The notes under the pieces: model-generated
Told to the model about the DNA's origin: nothing
The model's database searches: none
Seen by the model: the letters and a program-made list of their open reading frames with translations, nothing else
Made by a program: the position numbers and the translations under genes
In this document: one piece after another, positions 16,583-24,987 of the stretch
Numbering within the stretch: position 1 is the first letter of the stretch
Layout: each line of letters begins with the position of its first letter
Source of the DNA: SLJM01 sp964415785
GTDB taxonomy: Bacteria; Myxococcota_A; Bradymonadia; Bradymonadales; Bradymonadaceae
Direction of reading: 5' to 3'
DNA: 31,712 bases
Assembly: GCA_964415785.1 (NCBI GenBank)
Contig: CAYQBU010000027.1
Span: 1 to 31,712 of the forward strand

Positions 16583-18424
16583 ATGCATATTCTAGTTCTC
16601 AATTGCGGTAGTTCTTCCGTCAAACTGGACGTCGTCGATCACCTCTCCGGTCAACCGGCCCACCGCCTGCGCATCGAGCGCGTCGGAGAAGACTCCCCCG
16701 AGCTTCTCCTCGACGGCGATCACCACCCCATCGACGTCGACGATTCTTCCCACCGCGCCGCCGTCGACGCCGCCCTGGAAATCCTCCTCGATCGCATGGA
16801 CTCCGACGTCAATCTCAAGGCCGTCGGCCATCGCGTCGTTCACGGCGGCGATACCTTTAAGCGCCCTCGTCGCATCGACGACGAGCTCATCGCCACCCTC
16901 GAGGACCTCACCGACCTCGCCCCTCTTCACAACCCCATCAACCTCGCCGGCATCGAAATCGCCCGCAAATGGTTCCCCGACCTGACCCATATCGCCGTCT
17001 TTGACACCGCTTTTCACGCCACCTTGCCCTCCCGCGCCCGAGCCTACGCCCTGCCCGCCGAACTGAGGAAGCGCCACGACCTCAAGCGCTACGGCTTCCA
17101 CGGCATCAGCCACCGCTTTGTCGCCAAGCGCGCCGCCTCTTTTCTGGACGCCGACCTTCGCGACCTGCGTCTCATCACCTGCCACCTGGGCAATGGCGCA
17201 AGCCTCTGCGCCGTCGAATACGGACGCTCCATCGAGACCAGCATGGGCCTGACGCCCCTCGAGGGATTGGTCATGGGCAGCCGCAGCGGCGACGTCGATC
17301 CCGGGATTCTGATCCAACTGATGCGCCAGGAGGGCCTCGACGTCGACGAACTGGACCATCTCCTCAACCATGAAAGCGGCCTCCGCGGCCTCTCCGACCA
17401 CACCAACGACATGCGCGACATCGAGGAGCGCGCTTCCAACGGCGACGACGACGCCCGCCTCGCCAGCCAGGTTTTTGCCCATCGGCTGCGCAAGTACATC
17501 GGAGCCTACGCCGCCGTCATGGGCGGCGTCGACGCCATCGTCTTTACCGGCGGCATCGGTGAAAATAGCGCCCTGATCCGCCATCGCGTCGCCCAGCGCT
17601 TCCAGTTTCTGGGCGCCCACCTCGACGAAGAGCGCAACCGCCGGGCCTCTCTCGACGCCCCCCGGTTTGCCGCCCGTATCTCCACCTCCACCAGCCGCAC
17701 CCACCTCATCGTCGCCGCCACCGACGAGAGCCGCGCCATCGCCGAGCGCTGCTCCCAAATCGTCATGGAACGCGATCGCATCGACGATCAACGCACCATC
17801 CCCATCGCCGTCTCCGCCCGCCACCTTCACCTGCGCCAGGAGACCATCGAACAACTCTTTGGTCCCGGCCACGAACTCACGCCCCGAAACGACCTCTCCC
17901 AGCCCGGCCAATACGCCGCCGAGGAGACGGTCCGCGTCATCGGACCCAAGGGCGAATTTCAATCGGTGCGCATCCTCGGCCCCGCCCGCAACATCGACCA
18001 ACTCGAGATCTCGCGCACCGACGAATTCCACCTCGGCGTCGACGCCCCGGTGCGCGCCTCCGGCGATATCGACAACACCCCGGGCATCATCCTCGAGGGC
18101 CCTGAGGACCGCGTCAAACTCGAGCGCGGCGTCATCTGCGCCTGGCGCCACATTCACATGACCCCCGACGATGCCACTCACTTCGGAGTCAAGGATCGCG
18201 ACGTCGTCGAAGTCGCCGCCAGCGGTGGTGAACGAGACCTCGTCTTCGGCGACGTCCTCGTTCGTGTCTCCCCCGATTTTCAACTCGAGATGCATATCGA
18301 TACCGACGAAGCCAACGCCGCCAACCTCGCCTCCGGCACCCCGGGCAACCTCATCAGCACCAATGAGACCGCCCGACTTCGACGACGCAAAACCGCCTTC
18401 GACCCCATCGAAGCCCAACACTGA
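16583..18424 (+). CDS. ackA-pduL: Acetate kinase fused to PduL-type phosphotransacylase
   Basis: A 613-residue bifunctional protein. Residues 1-395 are a complete acetate kinase: LNCGSSSVK phosphate loop, HRVVHGG, FDTAFH, GFHGISH, HLGNGAS, MGSRSGDVDPG and FTGGIGENS are all present. Residues about 405-605 are a PduL-type phosphate acyltransferase, with the zinc-binding VSARHLHL and WRHIHMTPDDA motifs. Together they would interconvert acetyl-CoA and acetate through acetyl phosphate (or the propionyl equivalents) in the cytoplasm, making ATP in the forward direction. The start at ATG 16583 is fixed by alignment to the kinase N terminus; the frame is open to 16451 but the extension is not kinase-like and the ribosome-binding site is weak. 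No shell-targeting peptide is evident, so it does not look like a microcompartment enzyme. The YceI-like gene follows after 16 bases. Confidence 0.93.
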   Translation: MHILVLNCGSSSVKLDVVDHLSGQPAHRLRIERVGEDSPELLLDGDHHPIDVDDSSHRAAVDAALEILLDRMDSDVNLKAVGHRVVHGGDTFKRPRRIDDELIATLEDLTDLAPLHNPINLAGIEIARKWFPDLTHIAVFDTAFHATLPSRARAYALPAELRKRHDLKRYGFHGISHRFVAKRAASFLDADLRDLRLITCHLGNGASLCAVEYGRSIETSMGLTPLEGLVMGSRSGDVDPGILIQLMRQEGLDVDELDHLLNHESGLRGLSDHTNDMRDIEERASNGDDDARLASQVFAHRLRKYIGAYAAVMGGVDAIVFTGGIGENSALIRHRVAQRFQFLGAHLDEERNRRASLDAPRFAARISTSTSRTHLIVAATDESRAIAERCSQIVMERDRIDDQRTIPIAVSARHLHLRQETIEQLFGPGHELTPRNDLSQPGQYAAEETVRVIGPKGEFQSVRILGPARNIDQLEISRTDEFHLGVDAPVRASGDIDNTPGIILEGPEDRVKLERGVICAWRHIHMTPDDATHFGVKDRDVVEVAASGGERDLVFGDVLVRVSPDFQLEMHIDTDEANAANLASGTPGNLISTNETARLRRRKTAFDPIEAQH

Positions 18425-18440
18425 TCCGCCGGGAGTTCCC

Positions 18441-19022
18441 ATGTCCGAGCGCCGCTTTCGACTTCGTCCCACCAATACCTTTGCCGCCATATTGGTGCGA
18501 AACGACGAATCCAAACTCCTCTCCCGCCTCGGACACCACCATGTCGTCCGTGCCGACGAATTCACCTCCACGCTCAGCATCGATCCCAACGACCCCTCGT
18601 CGCTTCGCTTCGCGCTGAGCTTTCCCGTCTTCGCCCTTGTCGTCGACAATCCCGACGACCGACGCCGCGTTGACCTCGATCCCCAGGTATCGTCCAAAGA
18701 CCGCGCCACGACCCGCGAAAATATGCTCGCCTCCTCCCAACTGGACGCCCAGTCCTACGGCAATATCGACTTTCGCGTCGACGGAGCCTCCGTCGACCCC
18801 CAGGGCCGCTGGATCCTCAACGCCGCCCTGATCGTCAAATTACACCGCCACGACTTCTCCTTCCCCGTTCATCTTCAGTGGGAACCCCAGCTCCGTGTCC
18901 AGGGCCGCGTCGACATCACCCACGATGATCTCAACCTCAAGCCCTATCGAGCCCCCATGGGCACCCTCCAGAACGACCCACGCATGAGCCTCATCGTCGA
19001 CATCGACGCCGCCCCCCTGTGA
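18441..19022 (+). CDS. YceI-like beta-barrel domain protein
   Basis: A 193-residue protein without signal peptide. The layout fits YceI proteins, which fold as a lipocalin-like barrel binding a long lipid or polyprenoid: a paired-strand start (FAAILVRNDESKLLSRLGHHH), the central SKDRATTRENMLASSQLDA segment, and a closing half with alternating hydrophobic strands. The start is supported by GGGAG six bases upstream. It lies 16 bases after the acetate kinase fusion and is very likely co-transcribed. Absence of a signal peptide means the protein should be cytoplasmic, unlike E. coli YceI. Family assignment is by pattern and is moderately certain; ligand unknown. Confidence 0.7.
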   Translation: MSERRFRLRPTNTFAAILVRNDESKLLSRLGHHHVVRADEFTSTLSIDPNDPSSLRFALSFPVFALVVDNPDDRRRVDLDPQVSSKDRATTRENMLASSQLDAQSYGNIDFRVDGASVDPQGRWILNAALIVKLHRHDFSFPVHLQWEPQLRVQGRVDITHDDLNLKPYRAPMGTLQNDPRMSLIVDIDAAPL

Positions 19023-19029
19023 TCAATCT

Positions 19030-19818
19030 CTACTGCAATTGCAAAAACTGCCGGCATCGCTCCGCCAGATCGTTATGGCCTCGGATCTCGATGCAGCGCT
19101 GAAAATGGGCCGATGCATTGTCGTCGCCCTGATCCTGCATCAACCGTCCCAGGTAATAATGGGGTTCCTGATAGTCCTGGGGACATTTCTCGATCGCCCG
19201 TCGAAAATGGCGCTCCGCTCGGTTGGCATTGCCCATTTCCTGATACACGCGACCCTTATTATTGTCGGCCAGACACATCTCCGGAGCCAGGTAACTCGCC
19301 CTCCTCAGATGCTCCAGGGCTTCCGCGTGTCGACCCATCTGGTGGTAGGCCCATCCCAGATTGTTATGAGCCAACTCTGGCGTCGTATACAGCGTTTGAT
19401 CCACCAACTCCTCGAAGACCTCCGCCGCCTCATCCCAACGCCCCTGGGCCAAAAAGACCGATCCCAGATTATTCATCGCCGTATAGTACTCGGGGCGAAT
19501 GCGCAGCGTCTCCTCAAAATGGTGCACCGCTCGCTGGTGGTCTCGGCGACCCATATAGATAAACCCCAGAAGATGGTGAGCATCGGCGTGATCGGGATCC
19601 AACTTCACGGCCTCGCTCAACTCGCGGATGGCGTGCGTCGTGTCCTGCGATTCGAAATACCCCTGTCCCATCTCATAGTGCCAGTCGGCCTGATCGTTGC
19701 CCTCATCCTCACTTCCGCTAAAAACAGCGCACCCGCTCAATAGGCCCATCGCCACCATCGCCACCACCACGGCCAAACCCCTTTTCGCCCTCACCACTGT
19801 CATTGCTTGCCTCTTCAT
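19030..19818 (-). CDS. TPR lipoprotein, PilF/PilW-like
   Basis: About 262 residues. A basic start and hydrophobic core end in the lipobox LSGC, giving an outer-membrane or periplasmic lipoprotein. Five to six tetratricopeptide repeats follow (for example DWHYEMGQGYFESQD, ADAHHLLGFIYMGRRDH, YTAMNNLGSVFLAQGRWD, ELAHNNLGWAYHQMGRH). The organisation resembles PilF/PilW, the pilotin for the type IV pilus secretin, but no pilus genes are adjacent, so the role is open. Two starts are plausible: ATG 19818 (GGGAG nine bases upstream) and ATG 19803 (AGAGG six bases upstream). It converges on the YceI-like gene with seven bases between stop codons. Confidence 0.82.
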   Translation of the reverse strand: MKRQAMTVVRAKRGLAVVVAMVAMGLLSGCAVFSGSEDEGNDQADWHYEMGQGYFESQDTTHAIRELSEAVKLDPDHADAHHLLGFIYMGRRDHQRAVHHFEETLRIRPEYYTAMNNLGSVFLAQGRWDEAAEVFEELVDQTLYTTPELAHNNLGWAYHQMGRHAEALEHLRRASYLAPEMCLADNNKGRVYQEMGNANRAERHFRRAIEKCPQDYQEPHYYLGRLMQDQGDDNASAHFQRCIEIRGHNDLAERCRQFLQLQ

Positions 19819-19888
19819 GATGCTTTGCTCCCGCTGTTGCTTATCTTTTATGCGGACTTGCCTCGCCGCTACAATTGAGCCAACGTCT

Positions 19889-20052
19889 AGGAGCCTGTTG
19901 CGTATAGCGGACCGAGTCCTCGCCGAGAAGATCTTAATACCAAACTCGCTCGTATGACGATTAAATAGCATCTCTATTCGGAGAAATTCGAGCGGTGTAT
20001 GGCGCAAAATCGGCCGGCGAGACGATGCGGAGCTTATGTCCAACAGGCTCCT
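19889..20052. repeat. 164-bp imperfect palindrome with 12-bp perfect ends, MITE-like
   Basis: AGGAGCCTGTTG (19889-19900) and CAACAGGCTCCT (20041-20052) are perfect terminal inverted repeats. A central hairpin AATAG-catct-CTATT lies at the midpoint, and intermediate blocks (for example CGCTCG opposite CGAGCG) also pair. There is no open reading frame of interest and no obvious target-site duplication. The form is that of a miniature inverted-repeat element or the remnant of an insertion sequence. It fills most of the 329 bp between the TPR lipoprotein and rqcH; the rest holds nothing identifiable. Confidence 0.72.
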
Positions 20053-20147
20053 GGGCTACTTCGGCCTCGGCACGTCTCCTTTCATCGCTGTGAGGCTACC
20101 ACGTTCGCACCAATTTCCAAATTCTTGCTTCCCGGAGTTTCACCCCG

Positions 20148-21674
20148 ATGGCCATCGACCTCTCACGACGCGAAGCCTCCCATATCGTGGAGGAACTCCA
20201 ATCATTAATCGTCCCCAGTCGCATCCAACGGGTCTTTGAAGACCGGCCTCGCGCATGGGTCCTCCAATGCCGAGCCCCTGGTCAAACCTTCCACCTTCTC
20301 ATCCACGTCGAGGACAAGGACAGCCGCATTCACCTCGTCGACGCCAAGCCCGATCAGCCCCCTCACCCCTCACCGGTGACCATGCAATTGCGCAAGTGGC
20401 TCCACGGGGCCTGGATCCAGAGCATTGAGCTCGCCGACACCGACCGCATCGTCCATCTCCAACTCTCCGCCATCGACCCTCAGTGGGAACCTCAATCCGA
20501 CGACGACAAAGCACCGCGCCTCGCGCTCACACTCATCGTCGAGCTCCTGGGACGCCATCCCAACCTCTTCCTGCTCGATGACGACCACGCCATCATCACC
20601 ACCGCCCACGGCCAATCCCTCGGCGATCGACCCACGGCCACCGAAAGCCCCTATACGCCGCCCCCACCGCCTCCCGAGTGGGCCGACACCGACCGGCTTC
20701 GGCCCGTCCTCGAAGACACCTCCCCCAGCGGTGAGCGCTCCCAGGCCCTCCATCGTTTCTTTTCTCAAACCCGTCAGGACCAACAGCGCGAAGAGTCTTT
20801 CCTCCAGCTTCGCCGCCGCCTTCGTAAACGCCTCAAACGCCTGCGTCGACGGGCCAACCACATCGAGGACGACCTCGCCCGTATCGAAGACGCCGACCAA
20901 CTGCGCCGCCACGGCGAGCTTCTTCAGTCGGCTTACGGTCAGGTCGAACCCGGCGATGATTCCGTGACCGTCCCTGACTTCTACGAAGAAGACATGCCAC
21001 CCGTCGAGATACCCCTTGACCCCTCACTAAACCTTCAGGCCAATATCGACCGATATTTCCACGAGTACCGGCGCCTATCTGAAGCTCGCGACAAAGTGGA
21101 ATCCCGACTCCTCAACACCCTGGCCTTGATCGACGAGGTCGAAGACGCCAGCGACGCCCTCGATGAATCCCTCGATATCGATGCGTTGGAAGCTCTGGAG
21201 TCTCGGTGGCTCGACAACAAGATCCTTCGTCGGCGTCCCCAGAAATCATCGGGCCCCCGGGGTTCTCAATCTCTGCCCCCTTATCGTGAATTTCGCGGCC
21301 GTAGCGGAAAACCCATTCTGGTCGGCCGTAACGCCGAAGCCAACGACACCCTGACCACCAGCATCGCCCGCGGTCGTGACGTCTGGCTCCACGCCCGCGA
21401 CTGGACTGGCTCCCACGTCATCCTGCGCGCCGACAAAAACCAACCCCCGCTCCACGATGACCTCGTCGACGCAGCTCTTCTGGCCGCCCACTTTTCCAAG
21501 GGACGACGCGACTCCGTCGTCGACGTCGTTCACACCCGCTCCAAATATGTTCGCAAATCCCCGGGGGCTCCTCCGGGCTCCGTCACCCACGGCGGTGGCT
21601 CAACCCTCGCCGTCAGAACCGACGATCCCCGCCTCCAAGAGTTACTTGAAGGCGAGGTCTCGCCCCATTCCTGA
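20148..21674 (+). CDS. rqcH: RqcH/NFACT family ribosome quality-control protein
   Basis: A 508-residue homologue of RqcH (Rqc2/NEMF), which binds stalled 50S-peptidyl-tRNA complexes and adds C-terminal alanine tails that mark the nascent chain for degradation. The N-terminal NFACT-N domain spans about 1-180. A basic coiled-coil region (RRRLRKRLKRLRRRANH, about 220-350) follows. The NFACT-R domain at the C terminus has GRNAEANDTLTT, DVWLHARDWTGSHVILR and KSPGAPPGSV, all signature blocks. The C-terminal NFACT-C domain of longer homologues is missing, as is common in bacteria. The gene stands alone and converges on gltJ with six bases between stop codons. Confidence 0.92.
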   Translation: MAIDLSRREASHIVEELQSLIVPSRIQRVFEDRPRAWVLQCRAPGQTFHLLIHVEDKDSRIHLVDAKPDQPPHPSPVTMQLRKWLHGAWIQSIELADTDRIVHLQLSAIDPQWEPQSDDDKAPRLALTLIVELLGRHPNLFLLDDDHAIITTAHGQSLGDRPTATESPYTPPPPPPEWADTDRLRPVLEDTSPSGERSQALHRFFSQTRQDQQREESFLQLRRRLRKRLKRLRRRANHIEDDLARIEDADQLRRHGELLQSAYGQVEPGDDSVTVPDFYEEDMPPVEIPLDPSLNLQANIDRYFHEYRRLSEARDKVESRLLNTLALIDEVEDASDALDESLDIDALEALESRWLDNKILRRRPQKSSGPRGSQSLPPYREFRGRSGKPILVGRNAEANDTLTTSIARGRDVWLHARDWTGSHVILRADKNQPPLHDDLVDAALLAAHFSKGRRDSVVDVVHTRSKYVRKSPGAPPGSVTHGGGSTLAVRTDDPRLQELLEGEVSPHS

Positions 21675-21680
21675 TACGCC

Positions 21681-23753
21681 TCAACGCACGCTGAAGGGGT
21701 AGTTGATGGTGCGTCGATCGTCCTGGGTCTCTGGAAACCGCATCCCCTCGACGACTCCTTCGATGCAACTTCCCACTTCCGTACCCGCAAACTCTCCCTG
21801 GGCGTCCGCCGAGCTCACATTGCCCGAACCGGCGACCACGAATCGCACCATCGCACTGCCCGACAGCCCATCGGGATTCGAATCCCGCGAGCAGCTCGAG
21901 ACCTGAGAGCTATATCGACGCACCGTATTTTGAACATCCGATCGCGACAGGCTCTCCGGCAGCTCCTCAACCGGCTCTTCGGGCTCTGGTTCCGACTGCC
22001 GATCCAGATCACTGAGGATTCCGCCGCCCCCTTGCTGCTGAGGCTCGGGCTCGGGCTCCGGCTCCGGCTGTGGCTGTGGCGACGGTGACGGCGAGGGGCT
22101 GGGCGAACCGCCTCCTCCTCCACCGCTTCCTGCACCACTGCCGCTCGATGGTTCCGCCTGGGCCACCGCTTCTTCTTCCTCGTCGTCGTCCTCTTCCTCC
22201 TCTTCGGCGACTTCTTCATCCTCTTCTTCGTCTTCGCCCTCTTCCTCTTCCGCCGCCTGCCTGGCCGCTTCCGCCGCCGCTGCATCCTCGTCCTCTTCCT
22301 CCTCCTGACCTTCTTGTTCCTCGTGCTCCGCGACTTCCGCTGTTGGAACTTCCACCGGCTCGTCATCGTCATCCATCAGCATAAACACCACCACCCCTCC
22401 AATGATGGCCAACAGCAATGCGATGCCCACACTGATTCCCACGATCAGCCCCGTATTGCTCTTCTGGCTGCCGCTGGGCATCATCGCTGGCATGCTCATG
22501 GTGCCCGAGACGAATTCCTCATCGTCGTCGCCATCGTTTCCCTGACCCATCGCTGCATGCGACGAGGCCAGCGATTGGATATCGATGAGTCCCGACTTGT
22601 CATTGGACGCCGAACCACCACCGGCAGGGCCATCGGACTTATTGACCGCGTCCACCTGGTCGACGCTGCTCAGGCTAAACAACACGCTATTTTCGCTTCG
22701 CGCCGAAACGAGGTCCTCCTCATCGTCTCCGGCGTTCAATTCTGGCGATAGGCCCCCTCCATCGTGCCCCGACTCTGGCTCTTCGTAATCGGCGCCGTCG
22801 GACTCATCGAAGGCGGCAAACATTCCACCGTCTTCGCCATCATAACCGCCCTCATCATAACCCCCGTCGTCAAAGCCTCCCCCTTCATTGTAGCCTCCTT
22901 CATCAAACCCTCCCCCGCGAGCCTGCTCCTGGCCACCACTTTCGTAGCCACCCAATTGGCCCTGATCCCCCGGTGCGCCGCCTGGGGGCGCTCCAAAATC
23001 CGGGGCGCCGCCGTGGTGCGCGCCACCGGCCTGGGCTCCGGTTTGTTGCGCTCCAAAATCCTGGGCTCCGCTTTGTTGCACTCCCGCCCCCAGGCCTCCC
23101 TGTCCTGCGCTCTGTGGATCCTGGCCAACCCCTTGCGCCCCAACGTCTGCCCCCTGTGCGCCTGCTCCTGCTACTGCTTGGCCGCCCCCTGACGCCTCAT
23201 TTTCCATTTCTTGCTGCGCCGCTTGCTCTCTGAATTTCTCGGGGTCCATGACGGCCGTTGCATCCCCGCCGCCTCCTCCCATTCCGACCTCGACGCCAGC
23301 CGCTTCCATTCCCTGTCTGGCGCCCTCGTCTTCCTTGCGATCTTCTTGATGCAAAGGATTGTCGGAGATCATCGTCTTTTCATTGGGCCCTGCCGAATCC
23401 GTCAGCAGATGCCCGAACTCCTGTACCGACTCCAGCATCACCCAGTCGTCGAGCCCATCTTTCCAGATATAGCTTTCCTCATGGAGCTGCCCCGCCGAAA
23501 AATATCCCTCTACATCGCTGGGGGTGATCGGGCCTACCCGTTCTCCATCGATCACCACGTACCACTCGGCCGCTCCCCCATCGTCGTAGGCCGAACTATA
23601 GTCATCGACGCCTCCGCCTCCGTCGTCGGACGAGGTACCCTCGACCACAATGACTTCGCTGCATTTTTTGCAGCGAATCTTAAAAACCTTGCCCTGAACC
23701 TTCTCATCGGCAATGGAATATTTGGCCCCACAGCTGTCGCAGATGATCTTCAT
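21681..23753 (-). CDS. gltJ: GltJ/AgmX-like gliding-motility protein (zinc ribbon, GYF, TM, TonB-like C terminus)
   Basis: About 690 residues, starting at ATG 23753 with AAGGAG ten bases upstream. Residues 1-37 are a zinc ribbon (CDSCGAKYSIADEKVQGK, then CKKC). Residues about 57-105 are a GYF-like domain (EWYVVIDGERVGPITPSDVE). A long Gly/Ala/Gln- and Asp/Gly-rich low-complexity region follows, then one TM segment at about 433-459, an acidic Glu-rich stretch, a Pro-Glu/Gln spacer and a C-terminal TonB-like domain of the AgmX/PglI type ending in NYPFSVR. In Myxococcus xanthus GltJ spans the inner membrane, contacts the cytoplasmic MglA/AglZ machinery through its N-terminal domains and reaches across the periplasm with its C terminus. 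The domain order matches. It lies beyond a repeat array from the rest of the glt-like genes. Confidence 0.8.
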   Translation of the reverse strand: MKIICDSCGAKYSIADEKVQGKVFKIRCKKCSEVIVVEGTSSDDGGGGVDDYSSAYDDGGAAEWYVVIDGERVGPITPSDVEGYFSAGQLHEESYIWKDGLDDWVMLESVQEFGHLLTDSAGPNEKTMISDNPLHQEDRKEDEGARQGMEAAGVEVGMGGGGGDATAVMDPEKFREQAAQQEMENEASGGGQAVAGAGAQGADVGAQGVGQDPQSAGQGGLGAGVQQSGAQDFGAQQTGAQAGGAHHGGAPDFGAPPGGAPGDQGQLGGYESGGQEQARGGGFDEGGYNEGGGFDDGGYDEGGYDGEDGGMFAAFDESDGADYEEPESGHDGGGLSPELNAGDDEEDLVSARSENSVLFSLSSVDQVDAVNKSDGPAGGGSASNDKSGLIDIQSLASSHAAMGQGNDGDDDEEFVSGTMSMPAMMPSGSQKSNTGLIVGISVGIALLLAIIGGVVVFMLMDDDDEPVEVPTAEVAEHEEQEGQEEEEDEDAAAAEAARQAAEEEEGEDEEEDEEVAEEEEEDDDEEEEAVAQAEPSSGSGAGSGGGGGGSPSPSPSPSPQPQPEPEPEPEPQQQGGGGILSDLDRQSEPEPEEPVEELPESLSRSDVQNTVRRYSSQVSSCSRDSNPDGLSGSAMVRFVVAGSGNVSSADAQGEFAGTEVGSCIEGVVEGMRFPETQDDRRTINYPFSVR

Positions 23754-23977
23754 CGTGGAACTGCTCCTTATCGATTGGCTCTCAACCAGTGCTTCGACCG
23801 AGTGAAATTTGTCGCACGCCGACCACCTCACGGCGAGGATTAAATGTCTGAGCGTGCAGATGACCTACCCTAACATCCCATAGGCCATAAATCAGCCCCT
23901 CCTTGAGAGATTTACGTAATATTTATTGACGCCAAACCCCGATGAATCCCCCATTACTCATGAGACGGCATTCCGCA

Positions 23978-24092
23978 CCCTGAGCCAAGCGAGGGAGTAC
24001 TCCCGAGGTGCAGCGAGCTAAGTGCCCCCGGGGTGCGGCAAGGAAGTACTCCCGGGGAAAAGCGAACAAAGCGACCCTGGGGTAAAATGAAG
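23978..24092. repeat. Degenerate repeats of about 24-25 bp
   Basis: At least four imperfect units of about 24-25 bp, each with a C-rich/G-rich core such as CCCGAGG, CCCCGGGG or CCCGGGG followed by a G-C-G-A motif. A longer period of 49 bp is visible between GGGAGTACTCCCGAGG (23993) and GGAAGTACTCCCGGGG (24042). They run directly into the 158-bp array. The stretch 23754-23977 upstream of gltJ holds no other feature that I can support. Confidence 0.6.
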
Positions 24093-24552
24093 GCATCGTC
24101 GAGGAGTGAGATGAAGTCCTCACGGCTTTGATGCGCCGCAATTAACGGATCGGAAATAATCCGGGTCAACCCGGATTATTCATGAGTCGTCGTAACGAGG
24201 CAAAATCAGAGCTGCGATGCCAAAATTAAGCCCCGCAGTCGATGCCTACAGCATCGTCGAGGAGTGAGATGAAGGCCTCACGGCTTTGATGCGCTGCAAT
24301 TAACGGATCGGAAATAATCCGGGTCAACCCGGATTATTCATGAGTCGTCGNNNNNNNNNNNNNNNNNNNNNNNNNNNNNNNNNNNNNNNNNNNNNNNNNN
24401 NNNNNNNNNNNNNNNNNNNNNNNNNNNNNNNNNNNNNNNNNNNNNNNNNNAAAATTAAGCCCCGCAGTCGATGCCTACAGCATCGTCGAGGAGTGAGATG
24501 AAGGCATCGCGGCTCTGATGCGCCGCAGTAGACGAATCGTGAGTAATCCGGG
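24093..24552. repeat. Tandem array of 158-bp units with alternating palindromes
   Basis: Unit 1 is 24093-24250, unit 2 starts at 24251 and is cut by the gap, and a diverged partial unit starts at 24480 and runs to the 3' end of the first GltF-like gene. Each unit has two palindrome centres about half a period apart. One is AATAATCCGGGT/ACCCGGATTATT with two central bases (24155-24180; 24313-24338). The other is GATGC-ctaca-GCATC, straddling the unit junction (24241-24255). By comparison with unit 1, the gap hides 29 bp, or 29 plus a multiple of 158. It lies downstream of the small gene on the minus strand, where the stems could end transcription. Confidence 0.85.
24351..24450. other. Assembly gap (100 N) inside the repeat array
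   Basis: Exactly 100 N. The flanks match the parts of unit 1 that are separated by 29 bp there, so the break is best explained by the tandem repeat defeating the assembly. Confidence 0.97.
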
Positions 24553-24798
24553 TTAACGCAACGCCGGTTCCTGCGTACTCGCCTCAACCTTCGGAAGGAA
24601 GCTCGTCTGCAGATTCAACAGCCGATTGAATTGAGCTCCTCCCTGACTCTCCATATGCGTCATATCCGGTGACACAAACTGACCGTCGATAATCAAATTC
24701 TCAAAGTCGTAGAACTCGGTCTGGGGCTCATCAGCCATCGCCGTGGCACTTACCGTCAGAGCAAACGCCACCACCAACAAAAACGTGATCTTTCTCAT
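24553..24798 (-). CDS. Small secreted GltF/CglF-like protein, copy 1
   Basis: An 81-residue protein with a Sec signal peptide (MRKITFLLVVAFALTVSATAMA, cut before DEPQ). The mature part is about 59 residues: the block YDFENLIIDGQFVSPD followed by FNRLLNLQTSFLPKVE. I recognise this as the pattern of the small gliding-motility protein GltF/CglF of myxobacteria (DFE...G.V.P...F..L..L...F). It is a paralogue of the gene at 24988-25233, with 63 of 81 positions identical by manual count. GGAAGG lies a few bases upstream of the ATG. It has its own promoter and its stop codon falls within the edge of the palindromic array. Confidence 0.75.
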   Translation of the reverse strand: MRKITFLLVVAFALTVSATAMADEPQTEFYDFENLIIDGQFVSPDMTHMESQGGAQFNRLLNLQTSFLPKVEASTQEPALR

Positions 24799-24845
24799 CT
24801 TTTCACCTTCCAGTTATGGGATCGGCCAACCAACACCGAACCCCC

Positions 24846-24875
24846 ATGATAGCGACACCCCTCTCTGAACGTCAA
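24846..24875 (-). promoter_or_regulatory. Promoter of GltF-like copy 1
   Basis: On the minus strand TTGACG (24875-24870), an 18-bp spacer and TATCAT (24851-24846) form a housekeeping-type promoter. The ATG is 47 bases downstream of the -10. The copy 2 promoter has identical hexamers and spacing. Confidence 0.8.
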
Positions 24876-24903
24876 TTCTTTTGTGCAGAAAGTTGTAACC
24901 CAT

Positions 24904-24936
24904 AAAAAAACCACCCTCCGCTCTCGCGGGGGTGGC
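24904..24936 (-). terminator. Rho-independent terminator of GltF-like copy 2
   Basis: On the minus strand the stem CCACCC/GGGTGG encloses CCGC-gaga-GCGG with one bulged A and is followed by seven T (24910-24904). It lies about 50 bases past the stop of copy 2 and just upstream of the copy 1 promoter, so the two small genes are separate transcription units. Confidence 0.93.
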
Positions 24937-24987
24937 TTCTCATTACAGCGCCCATGGGCATTCAGCCCGACTCATGACCGATCCGGG

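Noticed and set aside
16592..18709. 705-residue open frame on the minus strand opposite the acetate kinase fusion and YceI-like genes
   Set aside because: Its translation is Val/Gly/Asp/Ala-rich without motifs. It is the expected shadow of GC-rich codon bias opposite two clearly conserved genes.
23923..24169. Small minus-strand open frames of about 70 residues in the repeat region
   Set aside because: They are translations of the repeats, with no ribosome-binding site or signal, and overlap each other in different frames.
24093..24552. CRISPR array in the 158-bp repeat region
   Set aside because: The repeats are contiguous 158-bp units with no unique spacers, and no cas genes are present.
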